A stretch of 64,000 nt of DNA, taken from contig NZ_QGGX01000007.1 of NCBI RefSeq assembly GCF_003148805.1, forward strand, positions 124,001-188,000, written 5' to 3'. The notes beneath the pieces were generated by a model. It did no database searches. It was not told the DNA's origin and saw only the letters and a program-made list of their open reading frames with translations. A program made the translations under genes and the position numbers. Below, in pieces: positions 50,540 through 58,786 of the stretch. How positions within the stretch are numbered: position 1 is the first letter of the stretch; every line of letters starts with the position of its first letter. This DNA is from Aminobacter sp. AP02. Lineage in GTDB: Bacteria > Pseudomonadota > Alphaproteobacteria > Rhizobiales > Rhizobiaceae.

Positions 50540-50568
50540 TTGACATGCAAAAGCCGGGCCAGTTTTAT
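50540..50568 (+). promoter_or_regulatory. Sigma-70-type promoter candidate for rpoN
   Basis: TTGACA (50540-50545), a 17-bp spacer and TTTTAT (50563-50568) lie 60 bp before the rpoN start. It would allow rpoN to be transcribed separately from the lpt genes. Confidence 0.6.
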
Positions 50569-50627
50569 CGCGGCTGGTAGGTGGCCGGCTTTCGGCCGCT
50601 CTCTGCGGGATCGGGTCTCAACAGCTG

Positions 50628-52160
50628 ATGGCACTGTCGGCGAAACTACAGCTACGGCAGTCGCAATCGCTCGTGATGACGCCACAGCTGATGCAGTCGA
50701 TCAGGCTGCTTCAGTTCACCCACGCCGAACTCGAGCGCTTCATCGATGACGAGATCGAGCGTAATCCCCTTTTGGAACGCGTCGACGCGCCTGAAGACGC
50801 GCCCGACCAGTTTCCAAAGATCGAAACGCCCAGCGAGGCGACCGACACGGCCAGCGAGGACTGGTTCGAGGGCGAAGCCGGCTGGAGCTCGGAGGCGATC
50901 TCCGACAAGCTCGATACCTCGCTTGAAAACCTGTTTCCCGACGATCCCGGCGCTGTCGAGCGCATGGGGCCGGACCTTGCCATGCAATGGAAGTCCTCGG
51001 CTGCGGGCTCAGGCTCGGGCGGTTCATCCGATGGTTTCGACATGGAGGACATGGCGGCAGCGGCCGTGACGCTACGTGACCATGTCGGCGAGCAGATTTC
51101 CTTCGCTTTCGTCGATCCTGCCGAGCGCCTCGTCGCCTCCGAGCTGACCGACTGGCTCGACGAGGCCGGCTATTTCCGCGGTGATCCGGCGGAAATCGCC
51201 GCTCGATTCGGTGTCGAAGAGGCATTTGTCCTGAGGGTGCTGGCAGCCTGCCAGGCTTTTGACCCAGCCGGGCTCTTCGCCCGCGATCTTGCCGAGTGCC
51301 TGGCAATCCAGCTTGCCCGGCGAGACCGGCTCGATCCGGTGATGGCCGCGCTTGTCGACAATCTCGACCTTCTGGCAAAGCGTGATTTTCAGACCCTCAA
51401 GCGCCTCTGCGGCGTCGACGAGGAGGACCTGCTGGCGATGCTGGCAGAAATCCGCGCGCTCGATCCCAGGCCCGGCGGCGCGTTCGCAGGCGGGGCGGCA
51501 GACACCATCGTGCCCGACGTCGAGGTGCGCCAGGCCGCCGACGGTAGCTGGGCGGTGGAACTCAATCCTGAAACCCTGCCGCGCGTGCTGGTCGACCAGG
51601 TCTATTTTGCCGAGGTGACGGGGCGAACCAAGGATGCGTCGGAACGCAACTTCCTCAGCGAGTGCCTGCAGAACGCCAACTGGCTGACCCGCAGCCTCGA
51701 CCAGCGCGCCAAGACCATCCTCAAGGTCGCCTCGGAGATTGTTCGCCAGCAGGATGCCTTCCTGGTCCACGGCGTGCGCCATCTGAGGCCGCTCAACCTG
51801 CGCACAGTGGCCGACGCCATCGGCATGCATGAATCGACCGTAAGCCGCGTCACGGCCAACAAATACATGCTGACCCCACGTGGTGTGTTTGAACTGCGCT
51901 ATTTCTTCACCGCTTCCATCGCCTCGGCCGAAGGCGGCGATGCGCACTCGTCCGAAGCGGTGCGCGACCGCATCCGCCAGATGATCGAGGAAGAAGAAGC
52001 CGCCGAGGTCCTATCCGACGACGCCATTGTGGATATCTTGAGGAAGGGTGGTGTCGATATCGCCCGGCGGACCGTGGCCAAGTACCGCGAAGGCATGAAC
52101 ATCGCCTCCTCGGTGCAGCGCCGGCGCGAAAAGCGCGCGATGGCTGGTCGCAATGCCTAG
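50628..52160 (+). CDS. rpoN: RNA polymerase sigma-54 factor
   Basis: This 510-residue sigma-54 factor has region I at the N-terminus (LQLRQSQSLVMTPQLMQSIR) that interacts with enhancer-binding activators, an acidic linker, the core-binding region, a helix-turn-helix (VADAIGMHESTVSRVTANK) and the C-terminal RpoN box RRTVAKYREG near residue 480. It directs transcription from -24/-12 promoters for nitrogen, motility and other genes. It is followed by hpf and ptsN, the conserved order in proteobacteria. Confidence 0.97.
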   Translation: MALSAKLQLRQSQSLVMTPQLMQSIRLLQFTHAELERFIDDEIERNPLLERVDAPEDAPDQFPKIETPSEATDTASEDWFEGEAGWSSEAISDKLDTSLENLFPDDPGAVERMGPDLAMQWKSSAAGSGSGGSSDGFDMEDMAAAAVTLRDHVGEQISFAFVDPAERLVASELTDWLDEAGYFRGDPAEIAARFGVEEAFVLRVLAACQAFDPAGLFARDLAECLAIQLARRDRLDPVMAALVDNLDLLAKRDFQTLKRLCGVDEEDLLAMLAEIRALDPRPGGAFAGGAADTIVPDVEVRQAADGSWAVELNPETLPRVLVDQVYFAEVTGRTKDASERNFLSECLQNANWLTRSLDQRAKTILKVASEIVRQQDAFLVHGVRHLRPLNLRTVADAIGMHESTVSRVTANKYMLTPRGVFELRYFFTASIASAEGGDAHSSEAVRDRIRQMIEEEEAAEVLSDDAIVDILRKGGVDIARRTVAKYREGMNIASSVQRRREKRAMAGRNA

Positions 52161-52198
52161 GCGCAAAAGCGCGCATTCGCGCCGATCAGCGGCCTTGA

Positions 52199-52227
52199 TT
52201 GACAATCCCTAATGAAGTGTCTAGAAG
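52199..52227 (+). promoter_or_regulatory. Sigma-70-type promoter candidate upstream of hpf
   Basis: TTGACA (52199-52204), 17 bp and TAGAAG (52222-52227). A 5' untranslated leader of about 200 nt would result. The -10 is poor, so this is tentative. Nothing else is evident in the 279-bp gap 52161-52439. Confidence 0.4.
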
Positions 52228-52439
52228 CCCGCCCGCATGAGAGGGCAAAGCCCGCCAGAGAAAGATGCGGCACAGGATGGCTTGTGACACGAGCCAGCGG
52301 CTGCCGGTGGGTGGCCCAAGATCAGCCGACAGGTTTGGACTTAAATTCGATGCTTCGAGCGAGCCAACGCTTGTTTGCATCGGCCACGGGTATAAACTCG
52401 GACCGGTTTGAAGTCTGAACAGAAAAGGTCAGTTTTCAG

Positions 52440-53024
52440 ATGAGCCTGCGTATTTCAGGAAAACACATGGACGTCGGCGATGCGTTTCGTACGCGTATCG
52501 AAGGTCGTATCGGCGAAGCGATCGGAAAATACTTCGATCGCGGCTTCTCCGGACACGTCAACGTCGTGAAGGCCGGCTCGCGCTACACTGCCGATTGCGT
52601 GGTGCGGCTAGATTCGGGCATGTCGTTGCAAGCGACTGGCGAGGCCCAGGAACCGACTGCCGCGTTCGACGCGGCAGCCGACAAGCTTGAAACCCGCTTG
52701 AGGCGCTACAAGCGCCGGCTCAAGTCGCACAATCTGGGTGCGGGCAACGGTCAGCTGACCGATGTCTCCTATTCGGTGGTTGCTGCCCTCGTCGACGACG
52801 ACGAGGAAGTGCCCGAGGATTTCGCACCCGCCATCGTCGCCGAATCGACGATGGTGCTGAAGACGATGTCGGTGGCCTCCGCCGTCATCGAACTCGATAC
52901 CAAGGACAGCCCCGTTGTCGTCTTCCGCAATGCCGGCAACGAGCACGTCAACATTGTCTACCGCCGGCCGGATGGAAACATCGGCTGGATAGATCCCTCG
53001 ACCGCTAAGGTCGCCCAGGGATAG
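52440..53024 (+). CDS. hpf: Ribosome hibernation promoting factor (long form)
   Basis: This 194-residue protein has an N-terminal S30AE ribosome-binding domain (LRISGKHMDVGDAFRTRIEG; RRYKRRLKSH) and a C-terminal dimerisation domain (VVFRNAGNEHVNIVYRRPDGNIGWIDP). Long HPF joins ribosomes into inactive 100S particles in stationary phase. It is between rpoN and ptsN. ATG 52440 follows AAAAGG by about 9 bases. Confidence 0.93.
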   Translation: MSLRISGKHMDVGDAFRTRIEGRIGEAIGKYFDRGFSGHVNVVKAGSRYTADCVVRLDSGMSLQATGEAQEPTAAFDAAADKLETRLRRYKRRLKSHNLGAGNGQLTDVSYSVVAALVDDDEEVPEDFAPAIVAESTMVLKTMSVASAVIELDTKDSPVVVFRNAGNEHVNIVYRRPDGNIGWIDPSTAKVAQG

Positions 53025-53089
53025 TCGCCGCCGACCGCATGTGGGGTTTTGGGGCAATGCGGCGGTGAGCACAGCAAGGGAATTTCAGC

Positions 53090-53554
53090 ATGGATCTGAG
53101 TGATCTAATCGAGGTACCGGCGATCATGCCGGCCTTGAAGGCGAATTCGAAGAAGCAACTTCTGCAACTTCTCGCCGAAAGGGCCGCAGCGATCTCCGGC
53201 ATCCCCGAGCGGGAGGTGTTCGACACCATACTCCAGCGCGAGCGCTTGGGGTCCACCGGCGTCGGCAATGGCATTGCCATTCCCCATGGAAAGCTCGCAG
53301 GGGTTAAGCGGATAACCGGCGTGTTCGCCCGGTTGGAAACGCCCGTCGATTTCGAGGCGCTGGACGACCAGCCGGTCGACCTCGTCTTCCTGCTCCTGGC
53401 CCCTGAAGGGGCAGGAGCCGATCATCTCAAGGCGCTGTCGCGCATCGCACGCGTTCTGCGCGATACCGATACTGTGGCCAAGATTCGCGGCACCCGCGAT
53501 GCATCGGCGATCCACGCGCTTCTGTCGGAAACGCCGGCTTCGCACGCCGCCTGA
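53090..53554 (+). CDS. ptsN: Nitrogen regulatory PTS protein EIIA-Ntr
   Basis: This 154-residue cytoplasmic phosphoacceptor belongs to the PTS-Ntr system. The phosphorylated His is His66 in GIAIPHGKLAGV. The fold is the mannitol-type EIIA (PVDLVFLLLAPEGAG). It typically regulates K+ transport, nitrogen metabolism and enzyme activities rather than sugar uptake. An intrinsic terminator follows at 53579. The partner genes ptsO and ptsP are not in the window. Confidence 0.95.
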   Translation: MDLSDLIEVPAIMPALKANSKKQLLQLLAERAAAISGIPEREVFDTILQRERLGSTGVGNGIAIPHGKLAGVKRITGVFARLETPVDFEALDDQPVDLVFLLLAPEGAGADHLKALSRIARVLRDTDTVAKIRGTRDASAIHALLSETPASHAA

Positions 53555-53578
53555 TTTCATTGTTGGGAAAAGCAGGGG

Positions 53579-53603
53579 AAGGGCCGCGTCTCGCGGCCCT
53601 TTT
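53579..53603 (+). terminator. Intrinsic terminator after ptsN
   Basis: AAGGGCCGCG, a short loop and CGCGGCCCTT with a short T-run. It ends the rpoN-hpf-ptsN unit and may also serve the converging DUF1150 transcript. Confidence 0.8.
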
Positions 53604-53647
53604 CGGTTTCGCCGTCCGCGTCGTCTCCCGAAAAGGAGACGAAAAGG

Positions 53648-53905
53648 TCAGTGGATGGCGACGGTCGTCAGATCGTTTTCCATCGCGCCGGCAAGGGCGC
53701 GGTCACGGGCATCGGACAACAGGATCGGCTCGCCATTGGCGGCAAACAGCGCCCACAGCTCAAGGCCGGGATCAATCTGCGTCAGGCCTGGGAAACGGCC
53801 GCGCAGGTCGTCGCTGGATACCTTCCTGAGATAGGCGACGGAGCCTTCGCCGAGATGGGCCAATTCGCCCGTGGTCATGGTGTGTCTCTGGTCAGTACTG
53901 GGCAT
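53648..53905 (-). CDS. DUF1150 protein
   Basis: This 85-residue protein of family DUF1150 has GSVAYLRKVSSDDL and GLELWALFAANGEPILLSD. These small proteins are common in alphaproteobacteria and are often coded next to a small heat-shock gene, as here. The ATG at 53905 has AAGGAGG five bases upstream, which excludes the internal Met10. Its role is unknown. It is co-directional with hsp20, 62 bp away. Confidence 0.85.
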   Translation of the reverse strand: MPSTDQRHTMTTGELAHLGEGSVAYLRKVSSDDLRGRFPGLTQIDPGLELWALFAANGEPILLSDARDRALAGAMENDLTTVAIH

Positions 53906-53967
53906 TGTAGCCTCCTTCTAGCCAGGATGCCGATTCGGCCATCCCGCATGAGAGCCATCGGTAAGTC

Positions 53968-54393
53968 TTAGTCTGCTACCGATATGTTTATTTTCCGTAC
54001 CAGCCGTTCGGCTTCCGGGCGGTCTAGATCGACCGAGAGCAGACCGTTCTTCAGATCGGCCGCGATAACCCGCATCCCGTCGGCCAAAACGAAGCAGCGT
54101 TGGAACTGTCGTGATGCGATGCCGCGATGCAGGAACTCGCGCTCCTTGTCGTCGCTCTGGCGGCCACGCACGATGAGCTGGTTCTCCTCGACGGTGACTT
54201 CGAGATCGTTTTCGGCGAAACCGGCCACCGCAAGCGTGATCCGCAGCCTTTCACCCCGTTCGTCGGCATCCCTGATGCGTTCGATATTGTAGGGCGGATA
54301 GCTGTCGCCCGACTTGGCAAGGCGCTCCAGCGTCTTTTCCATCGTGTCGAAGCCCAGAAGAAGCGGGCTCGAAAAGGGCGTCATACGGCTCAT
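53968..54393 (-). CDS. Hsp20 family small heat shock protein (IbpA-like)
   Basis: This 141-residue holdase chaperone has the opening FDTMEKTLERLA and the alpha-crystallin core with LRITLAVAGFAENDLEVTVE, the motif LIVRGRQ and FLHRGIASRQFQRCFVLAD. A short C-terminal tail contains INISVAD in place of the usual I-x-I. An RpoH-type promoter lies 70 bp upstream. It binds unfolding proteins during heat stress and forms oligomers. Confidence 0.92.
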   Translation of the reverse strand: MSRMTPFSSPLLLGFDTMEKTLERLAKSGDSYPPYNIERIRDADERGERLRITLAVAGFAENDLEVTVEENQLIVRGRQSDDKEREFLHRGIASRQFQRCFVLADGMRVIAADLKNGLLSVDLDRPEAERLVRKINISVAD

Positions 54394-54462
54394 GTTACAG
54401 CTTGTCCTCCGAGAGCGACATAAAGCGGAAAAACCCAGGTGGCATTTTCCCGACTGTTGTTG

Positions 54463-54491
54463 ATATGGTCCGCCGCGTCGGCAACTTCAAG
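54463..54491 (-). promoter_or_regulatory. RpoH-type heat-shock promoter of hsp20
   Basis: On the minus strand CTTGAA (54491-54486), a 17-bp spacer and CCATAT (54468-54463). It agrees with the alphaproteobacterial heat-shock consensus and lies 70 bp before the hsp20 start. Confidence 0.75.
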
Positions 54492-54523
54492 ACTGCAAAA
54501 AACCTGCCCAACAAGGAAAGAAA

Positions 54524-55465
54524 ATGCCCATACCGCGCAAGATTATCATCGACACCGACCCCGGTCAGGACGATGCCGTCGCCATATTGCTGGCGCTTGG
54601 AAGTCCCGAACTCGACATCCTGGGCATCACCGCCGTCGCCGGCAATGTGCCGTTGAAACTGACCGAGAAGAACGCCCGCAAGATCTGCGAGCTGGCCGGC
54701 CGCCCCGAGACCAAGGTTTTCTCGGGCGCCATCCGTCCGCTGATCCGCGAACTCGTCACCGCCGAGGAAGTTCACGGCAAGACCGGCCTCAATGGCCCCG
54801 AACTGCCCGAACCCAAGATGAAGCTTCAGGAGCAGCACGCGGTCGACTACCTCGTCGAGACGCTGATGCGCGAGGAAGCCGGCTCCATCACGCTGTGCCC
54901 GCTCGGGCCCCTCACCAATATCGCGCTCGCCATGATCCGCGAGCCCAAGATCGCCCCGCGCATCAAGGAAATCGTCCTGATGGGTGGCGGCTTCTTTGAA
55001 GGCGGCAATGTCACGCCTTCGGCCGAGTTCAACATCTATGTCGATCCGCATGCCGCCGACGTGGTGTTCCGTTCGGGCGTTCCGATCGTCATGATGCCGC
55101 TCGACGTCACCCACAAGGCGCTGACCACGACCAAGCGCATCGACGCCTTCCGCAAGCTCGGCACCAAGGTTGGCATCGCCACCGCCCAGATGCTGGAATT
55201 CTTCGAGCGCTATGACGAAGGCAAGTATGGCACCGACGGCGGTCCGCTGCATGATCCGTGTGTCATTGCTTACCTATTGAAGCCCGATCTGTTCCAGGGC
55301 CGTCACTGCAACGTCACCGTCGAGACGGCGTCGGAACTGACGATGGGCATGACCGTTGTCGACTGGTGGGGTGTCACCAAGCGCGAGAAAAACGCGACCG
55401 TCATGCGCGACATCGACCATGACGGCTTCTTTGCGCTGCTCGTCGAGCGCCTCGGCCGGCTCTGA
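54524..55465 (+). CDS. Nucleoside hydrolase (inosine/uridine-preferring family)
   Basis: This 313-residue calcium-dependent N-ribohydrolase cleaves nucleosides to base and ribose. The Asp cluster DTDPGQDD at residues 10-17 coordinates Ca2+. Other motifs are CPLGPLTNIALA, MGGGFFEGGNVTPSAEFN and the C-terminal HDPCVIAYL. It is cytoplasmic. The product ribose could be used by the ribokinase 1 kb away. Its substrate preference is not resolved. Confidence 0.93.
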   Translation: MPIPRKIIIDTDPGQDDAVAILLALGSPELDILGITAVAGNVPLKLTEKNARKICELAGRPETKVFSGAIRPLIRELVTAEEVHGKTGLNGPELPEPKMKLQEQHAVDYLVETLMREEAGSITLCPLGPLTNIALAMIREPKIAPRIKEIVLMGGGFFEGGNVTPSAEFNIYVDPHAADVVFRSGVPIVMMPLDVTHKALTTTKRIDAFRKLGTKVGIATAQMLEFFERYDEGKYGTDGGPLHDPCVIAYLLKPDLFQGRHCNVTVETASELTMGMTVVDWWGVTKREKNATVMRDIDHDGFFALLVERLGRL

Positions 55466-55504
55466 GACCGTAAGACTAGAGCATTTTCGACTCAGACGAA
55501 AACT

Positions 55505-55618
55505 GCCCCTCACCCTTACCCTCTCCCCGTGAAGGACGGGGAGAGGGGGCGGCGGCGTTGCGGCCATCCTCCTTCTCCCCGTCATTACGGGGAGAAGGTC
55601 CGGCAGGGGATGAGGGGC
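55505..55618. repeat. Compound palindromic repeat (REP/BIME-like), copy 2
   Basis: The boundaries are GCCCCTCA (55505-55512) and TGAGGGGC (55611-55618). Internal hairpins are CCCTCTCCCCG/CGGGGAGAGGG (55519-55547) and CCTTCTCCCCG/CGGGGAGAAGG (55571-55598). Compared with 593-709 the order of the two hairpins is swapped, as expected for inversion. It separates the convergent nucleoside hydrolase and exporter genes. Confidence 0.87.
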
Positions 55619-55650
55619 GATTCTCCCTGAAACGCAGGCAGGCGAATGCT

Positions 55651-56265
55651 CTATCTCGCCCTTGAAAAAGCCAGCCACACGCCGCCACCGACAAGAAACG
55701 TGCCGCTGATGCGGGTCATCAGTTTGAGGCGCTTGGCTGACAGGAACTTGCCGGCACGGCCCGCGGCCACCGCATAGGTGGAATCCGACAGTGCCGCAAA
55801 GACCATGGCGGTGATGCCCATGATGACGATCTGCTGAGCATAGTTGGCGGCAGGGTCGATGAACTGCGGGATGAAGGCGCCGAAGAAGATCAGCGTCTTG
55901 GGATTGCTGATGGCAACCAGGAAACCCTGCAGGAAGAAGCCGCCACGCGGCCGCCTGGGCAGGCCATCGGCGGCCAACTCGCCGCCCGAGCGAAACACCT
56001 GGATGCCGAGCCAGATCAGATAGGCGGCGCCCAGAAGCCTGACCCACTCGAACCAGTGGCCCATGGCCTCGATCATCTGGTTGAGGCCGATGCCGACGAT
56101 GGCGATCATCACGGCCACGCCGATCTGAGTGCCGGCGGCGTTGAGCAGCCCGGCGCGTGTGCCGTGGCGTATGCTGGAGGCGATGATCAAAGTGACGGTC
56201 GGGCCCGGTATCAGGACGATGACGATGCAGGCAACGACATAGGCAGCATAGAGTTCGAGCGACAT
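55651..56265 (-). CDS. LysE/RhtB family exporter
   Basis: This 204-residue inner-membrane exporter has about six helices and the motif LIPGPTVTLIIASSIRHGTR near residue 22, plus FLVAISNPKTLIFFGAFIPQF. It is related to the exporter at 15397 but clearly a different member. Homoserine or threonine-type substrates are typical of RhtB, but none can be assigned. It is followed by the compound repeat, which may double as its 3' end. Confidence 0.9.
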   Translation of the reverse strand: MSLELYAAYVVACIVIVLIPGPTVTLIIASSIRHGTRAGLLNAAGTQIGVAVMIAIVGIGLNQMIEAMGHWFEWVRLLGAAYLIWLGIQVFRSGGELAADGLPRRPRGGFFLQGFLVAISNPKTLIFFGAFIPQFIDPAANYAQQIVIMGITAMVFAALSDSTYAVAAGRAGKFLSAKRLKLMTRISGTFLVGGGVWLAFSRAR

Positions 56266-56333
56266 TTCCTTTTCTCCGGCGGTCGCTCGACACTAAGCAC
56301 TCAGATTCAGAGCGTGTCCAGAAGGCTGAAAGC

Positions 56334-57233
56334 TCAGCCCTTGAGTGCGGCATCCACCTCGACGGCGAGCGGAATGGCCGGCTGGGCGCCGGGCTTCAGG
56401 CAGGCGAGCGAGCCGGCGACGGCTGCGCGGCGAAGCGCGTCCTTGAGGTCGAGCCCAGTCGACAGGCTCGCGGCGAGATAGCCGCAGAAAGTGTCGCCTG
56501 CACCCACAGTATCGACAGGTGTGATCTTGAGCGCGTCGACATGGACGAGTTCGTCGCCCTTTGCCGCAAGAACGCCTTCACCGCCCAGCGTGACGATGAC
56601 GGTCGCCCCGGTGCGACGGGCAAACTCGCCCATGCGCGCAGTCCGCTCACCGGCAGGCAGGGCGAGTGCCTCGGCATAGAGGTCGAATTCGGTTTCGTTG
56701 GCGACGACATAGTCGGCCTTGCCGACGAAGCTTGCTGCTTCAGCGCGGAAGGGGGCCGTGTTGAGCATGGTCACCGCCCCCGCCTTGCGTGCCGCCTCGA
56801 GCGCCGCATCCACTGTCGCAAGCGGGATCTCGTGCTGGAGCAGGACGATATCGCCCTTCTTGAACTGGGCCTTGGCGAGATCGCCCGGCACCACCGAGCC
56901 ATTGGCGCCGGGCACGACCGCGATCATGTTCTCGCCGTCGCCCCCGACCAGGATCAACGCGATGCCGGTTGCCGCCTGGATTTCGGCAACGCCCGAAAGA
57001 TCAACGCGGCCATCCCTGAGATAGGCGGTGGCTTCGCCGGCAAAGGCGTCCTTGCCGACCGCGCCCACCATGCGCACCGGAACACCGGCGCGCGCCGCCG
57101 CAAGCGCCTGGTTTGCGCCCTTGCCGCCCGGCGCCGACTTGAAGTCACCGCCAGGAACGGTCTCGCCGGGTCCGGGAAGTCGGCCGACGGTGGCGATGAG
57201 GTCGAGGTTGATGGATCCGACAACAGTGATCAC
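56334..57233 (-). CDS. rbsK: Ribokinase
   Basis: This 299-residue PfkB-family kinase phosphorylates D-ribose at O5 with ATP. Motifs are GSINLD at the N-terminus, APGGKGANQALAAAR and the catalytic region DTVGAGDTFCG with the general-base Asp. The start is GTG 57233 with AGGAGA five bases before it; the frame is open to 57281 without a ribosome site. It could phosphorylate the ribose released by the nearby nucleoside hydrolase. Confidence 0.9.
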   Translation of the reverse strand: MITVVGSINLDLIATVGRLPGPGETVPGGDFKSAPGGKGANQALAAARAGVPVRMVGAVGKDAFAGEATAYLRDGRVDLSGVAEIQAATGIALILVGGDGENMIAVVPGANGSVVPGDLAKAQFKKGDIVLLQHEIPLATVDAALEAARKAGAVTMLNTAPFRAEAASFVGKADYVVANETEFDLYAEALALPAGERTARMGEFARRTGATVIVTLGGEGVLAAKGDELVHVDALKITPVDTVGAGDTFCGYLAASLSTGLDLKDALRRAAVAGSLACLKPGAQPAIPLAVEVDAALKG

Positions 57234-57313
57234 GGAAGTCTCCTGAAAAATCGGCCGGAAACTAACCTGTGTCGCGCTCACTTGCCAGATGTCGCGTGGT
57301 CATTTGGATCGCC

Positions 57314-58207
57314 TCAACGCGCGATCTGGCCAGCCTCCCAGCCGAGGATCGCACGCTTTCGCGTCAGTCCCCAGTGATAACCGGTCAGCGCCCCCGACTT
57401 TCCGAGCGCGCGGTGGCATGGCACGACGAAAGAAAGCGGGTTGGCGCCGACGGCGGCACCTACGGCGCGGCTTGCCTTGGGCGAGCCTATTTCCGAGGCG
57501 ATTGATGAATAGGTGCAGGCCCGGCCCATCGGGATCTTCAGCAATGCTTCCCACACGCGCACCTGGAAGTCGGTGCCGATCATCACCACGCGCAACGGCT
57601 GGTCCTGCCGCCAGCGGGTCGGATCGAAGATGTGCGCGGCATAAGGTGCCGTAGCACTCATGTCCTCGACATAGGTGGCGTTTGGCCAGCGCCCAGCCAT
57701 GTCGGCAAAGGCGGCGCGCTCTTCGCCGGCATCGTTGAAGGACAGGCCGGCGAGCCCGCGATCGGTGACCATGACGAGTGCTACGCCAAATGGCGAGATG
57801 TGAAAGCCGTAGCGGATGGTAAGGCCGGCACCACGCGTCTTGTAGTCGCCCGGCGACATCGCCTCATGGGTGACGAACAGGTCGTGGAGCCGCCCCGGCC
57901 CCGACATGCCTACCTCAAAGGAGGTTTCGAGCAGCGGAAGGCCGTCATCGAGCAGCTTGCGGGCGTGATCGAGCGTCACTGCCTGCAAAAAAGCCTTTGG
58001 CGACAAGCCGGCCCAGCGGCTGAACAGCTTCTGCAAGCCGGTCGGCGTTTCTCCGACCTCGTCGGCGAGGGTTTCGAGCGAAGGCTGGTCGCGATAATCG
58101 AGGCTGATCTTTTCGATCACCCGGCGCACCGTCTCATATTCCGAGCCGACGGGCGTGATGTCGTGCTGCAGCGTGGCGACCGGCTTTGTTTGCGTCTGGG
58201 CGTTCAT
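57314..58207 (-). CDS. AraC-HTH / methylated-DNA-protein cysteine methyltransferase (Ada-like)
   Basis: This 297-residue fusion has an N-terminal AraC-type helix-turn-helix (FSRWAGLSPKAFLQAVTLDHA), a middle region and a C-terminal suicide alkyltransferase with PCHR, active Cys264. It removes O6-methylguanine and O4-methylthymine lesions. It lacks the N-terminal four-Cys zinc domain of E. coli Ada that repairs methylphosphotriesters, so its inducing signal is probably different. The start is ATG 58207. A long open frame extends beyond it over two other genes and is not coding. Confidence 0.9.
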   Translation of the reverse strand: MNAQTQTKPVATLQHDITPVGSEYETVRRVIEKISLDYRDQPSLETLADEVGETPTGLQKLFSRWAGLSPKAFLQAVTLDHARKLLDDGLPLLETSFEVGMSGPGRLHDLFVTHEAMSPGDYKTRGAGLTIRYGFHISPFGVALVMVTDRGLAGLSFNDAGEERAAFADMAGRWPNATYVEDMSATAPYAAHIFDPTRWRQDQPLRVVMIGTDFQVRVWEALLKIPMGRACTYSSIASEIGSPKASRAVGAAVGANPLSFVVPCHRALGKSGALTGYHWGLTRKRAILGWEAGQIAR

Positions 58208-58269
58208 GGCAATATCTCCTTGGACGCCAATATTGCGTTGGCGGTGGGTATTTCCCACCCGATTCCTGC

Positions 58270-58764
58270 TCATCTGCTCCTTGCGGTTGCAAGGGCCCGT
58301 GAAAAGGCCTTGGCAAAGCTCTCGCGGTCGTCGGGGTTGAGGAAACCGCCGATCGGCACGTTTTTTTCCCGTGATACCACAGCCATGTTGGTGATGCCGA
58401 TCTCGGAGTGACGCGAGACGGCAAAGCGCGCCCAGAACGGGTTGAAATGATGCTTCTCCGACTTGCCCGATGGCGCGGTCTTGAGGATGTCGAGGCTGGT
58501 GCGGGAGACGCTCACTTCCTCGCGAGCGCGAGCGGCGCGATAGTTGAGCCTGAAGGCGATGTAGAGGCCTATCACGTCGAGGCCGAAGAAGCCGAAGATC
58601 GGCCAGGCGCCGTGGCTCAGGAATATGATGCCGGTGACGATCCAGCCAAACACCATTGCGCCCATTACGATGATGAAGCCGGTCCGGCCAAGCGACCGGT
58701 GCGGCAGCAATAGCGCCTTGAAGAAGGGTTCGTCGGCGGCAAAAGTGGCGTTTGTCTCGCTCAT
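58270..58764 (-). CDS. DUF2244 membrane protein
   Basis: This 164-residue protein has two close membrane helices (TGFIIVMGAMVFGWIVTGII; AWPIFGFFGLDVIGLYIAF) and a cytoplasmic C-terminal beta domain (ILKTAPSGKSEKHHFNPFWA). DUF2244 genes are frequently beside nth in alphaproteobacteria, as here. Function is unknown. It diverges from nth with a 22-bp gap. Confidence 0.85.
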   Translation of the reverse strand: MSETNATFAADEPFFKALLLPHRSLGRTGFIIVMGAMVFGWIVTGIIFLSHGAWPIFGFFGLDVIGLYIAFRLNYRAARAREEVSVSRTSLDILKTAPSGKSEKHHFNPFWARFAVSRHSEIGITNMAVVSREKNVPIGGFLNPDDRESFAKAFSRALATARSR

Positions 58765-58786
58765 GCCGGTTAATTATAGAGAGGCG

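Noticed and set aside
52330-52360. Possible sigma-54 promoter before hpf
   Set aside because: GG and GC dinucleotides near TTTGGACTTAAATTCGATGC are 13 bp apart, not 10, so the -24/-12 pattern is not met.
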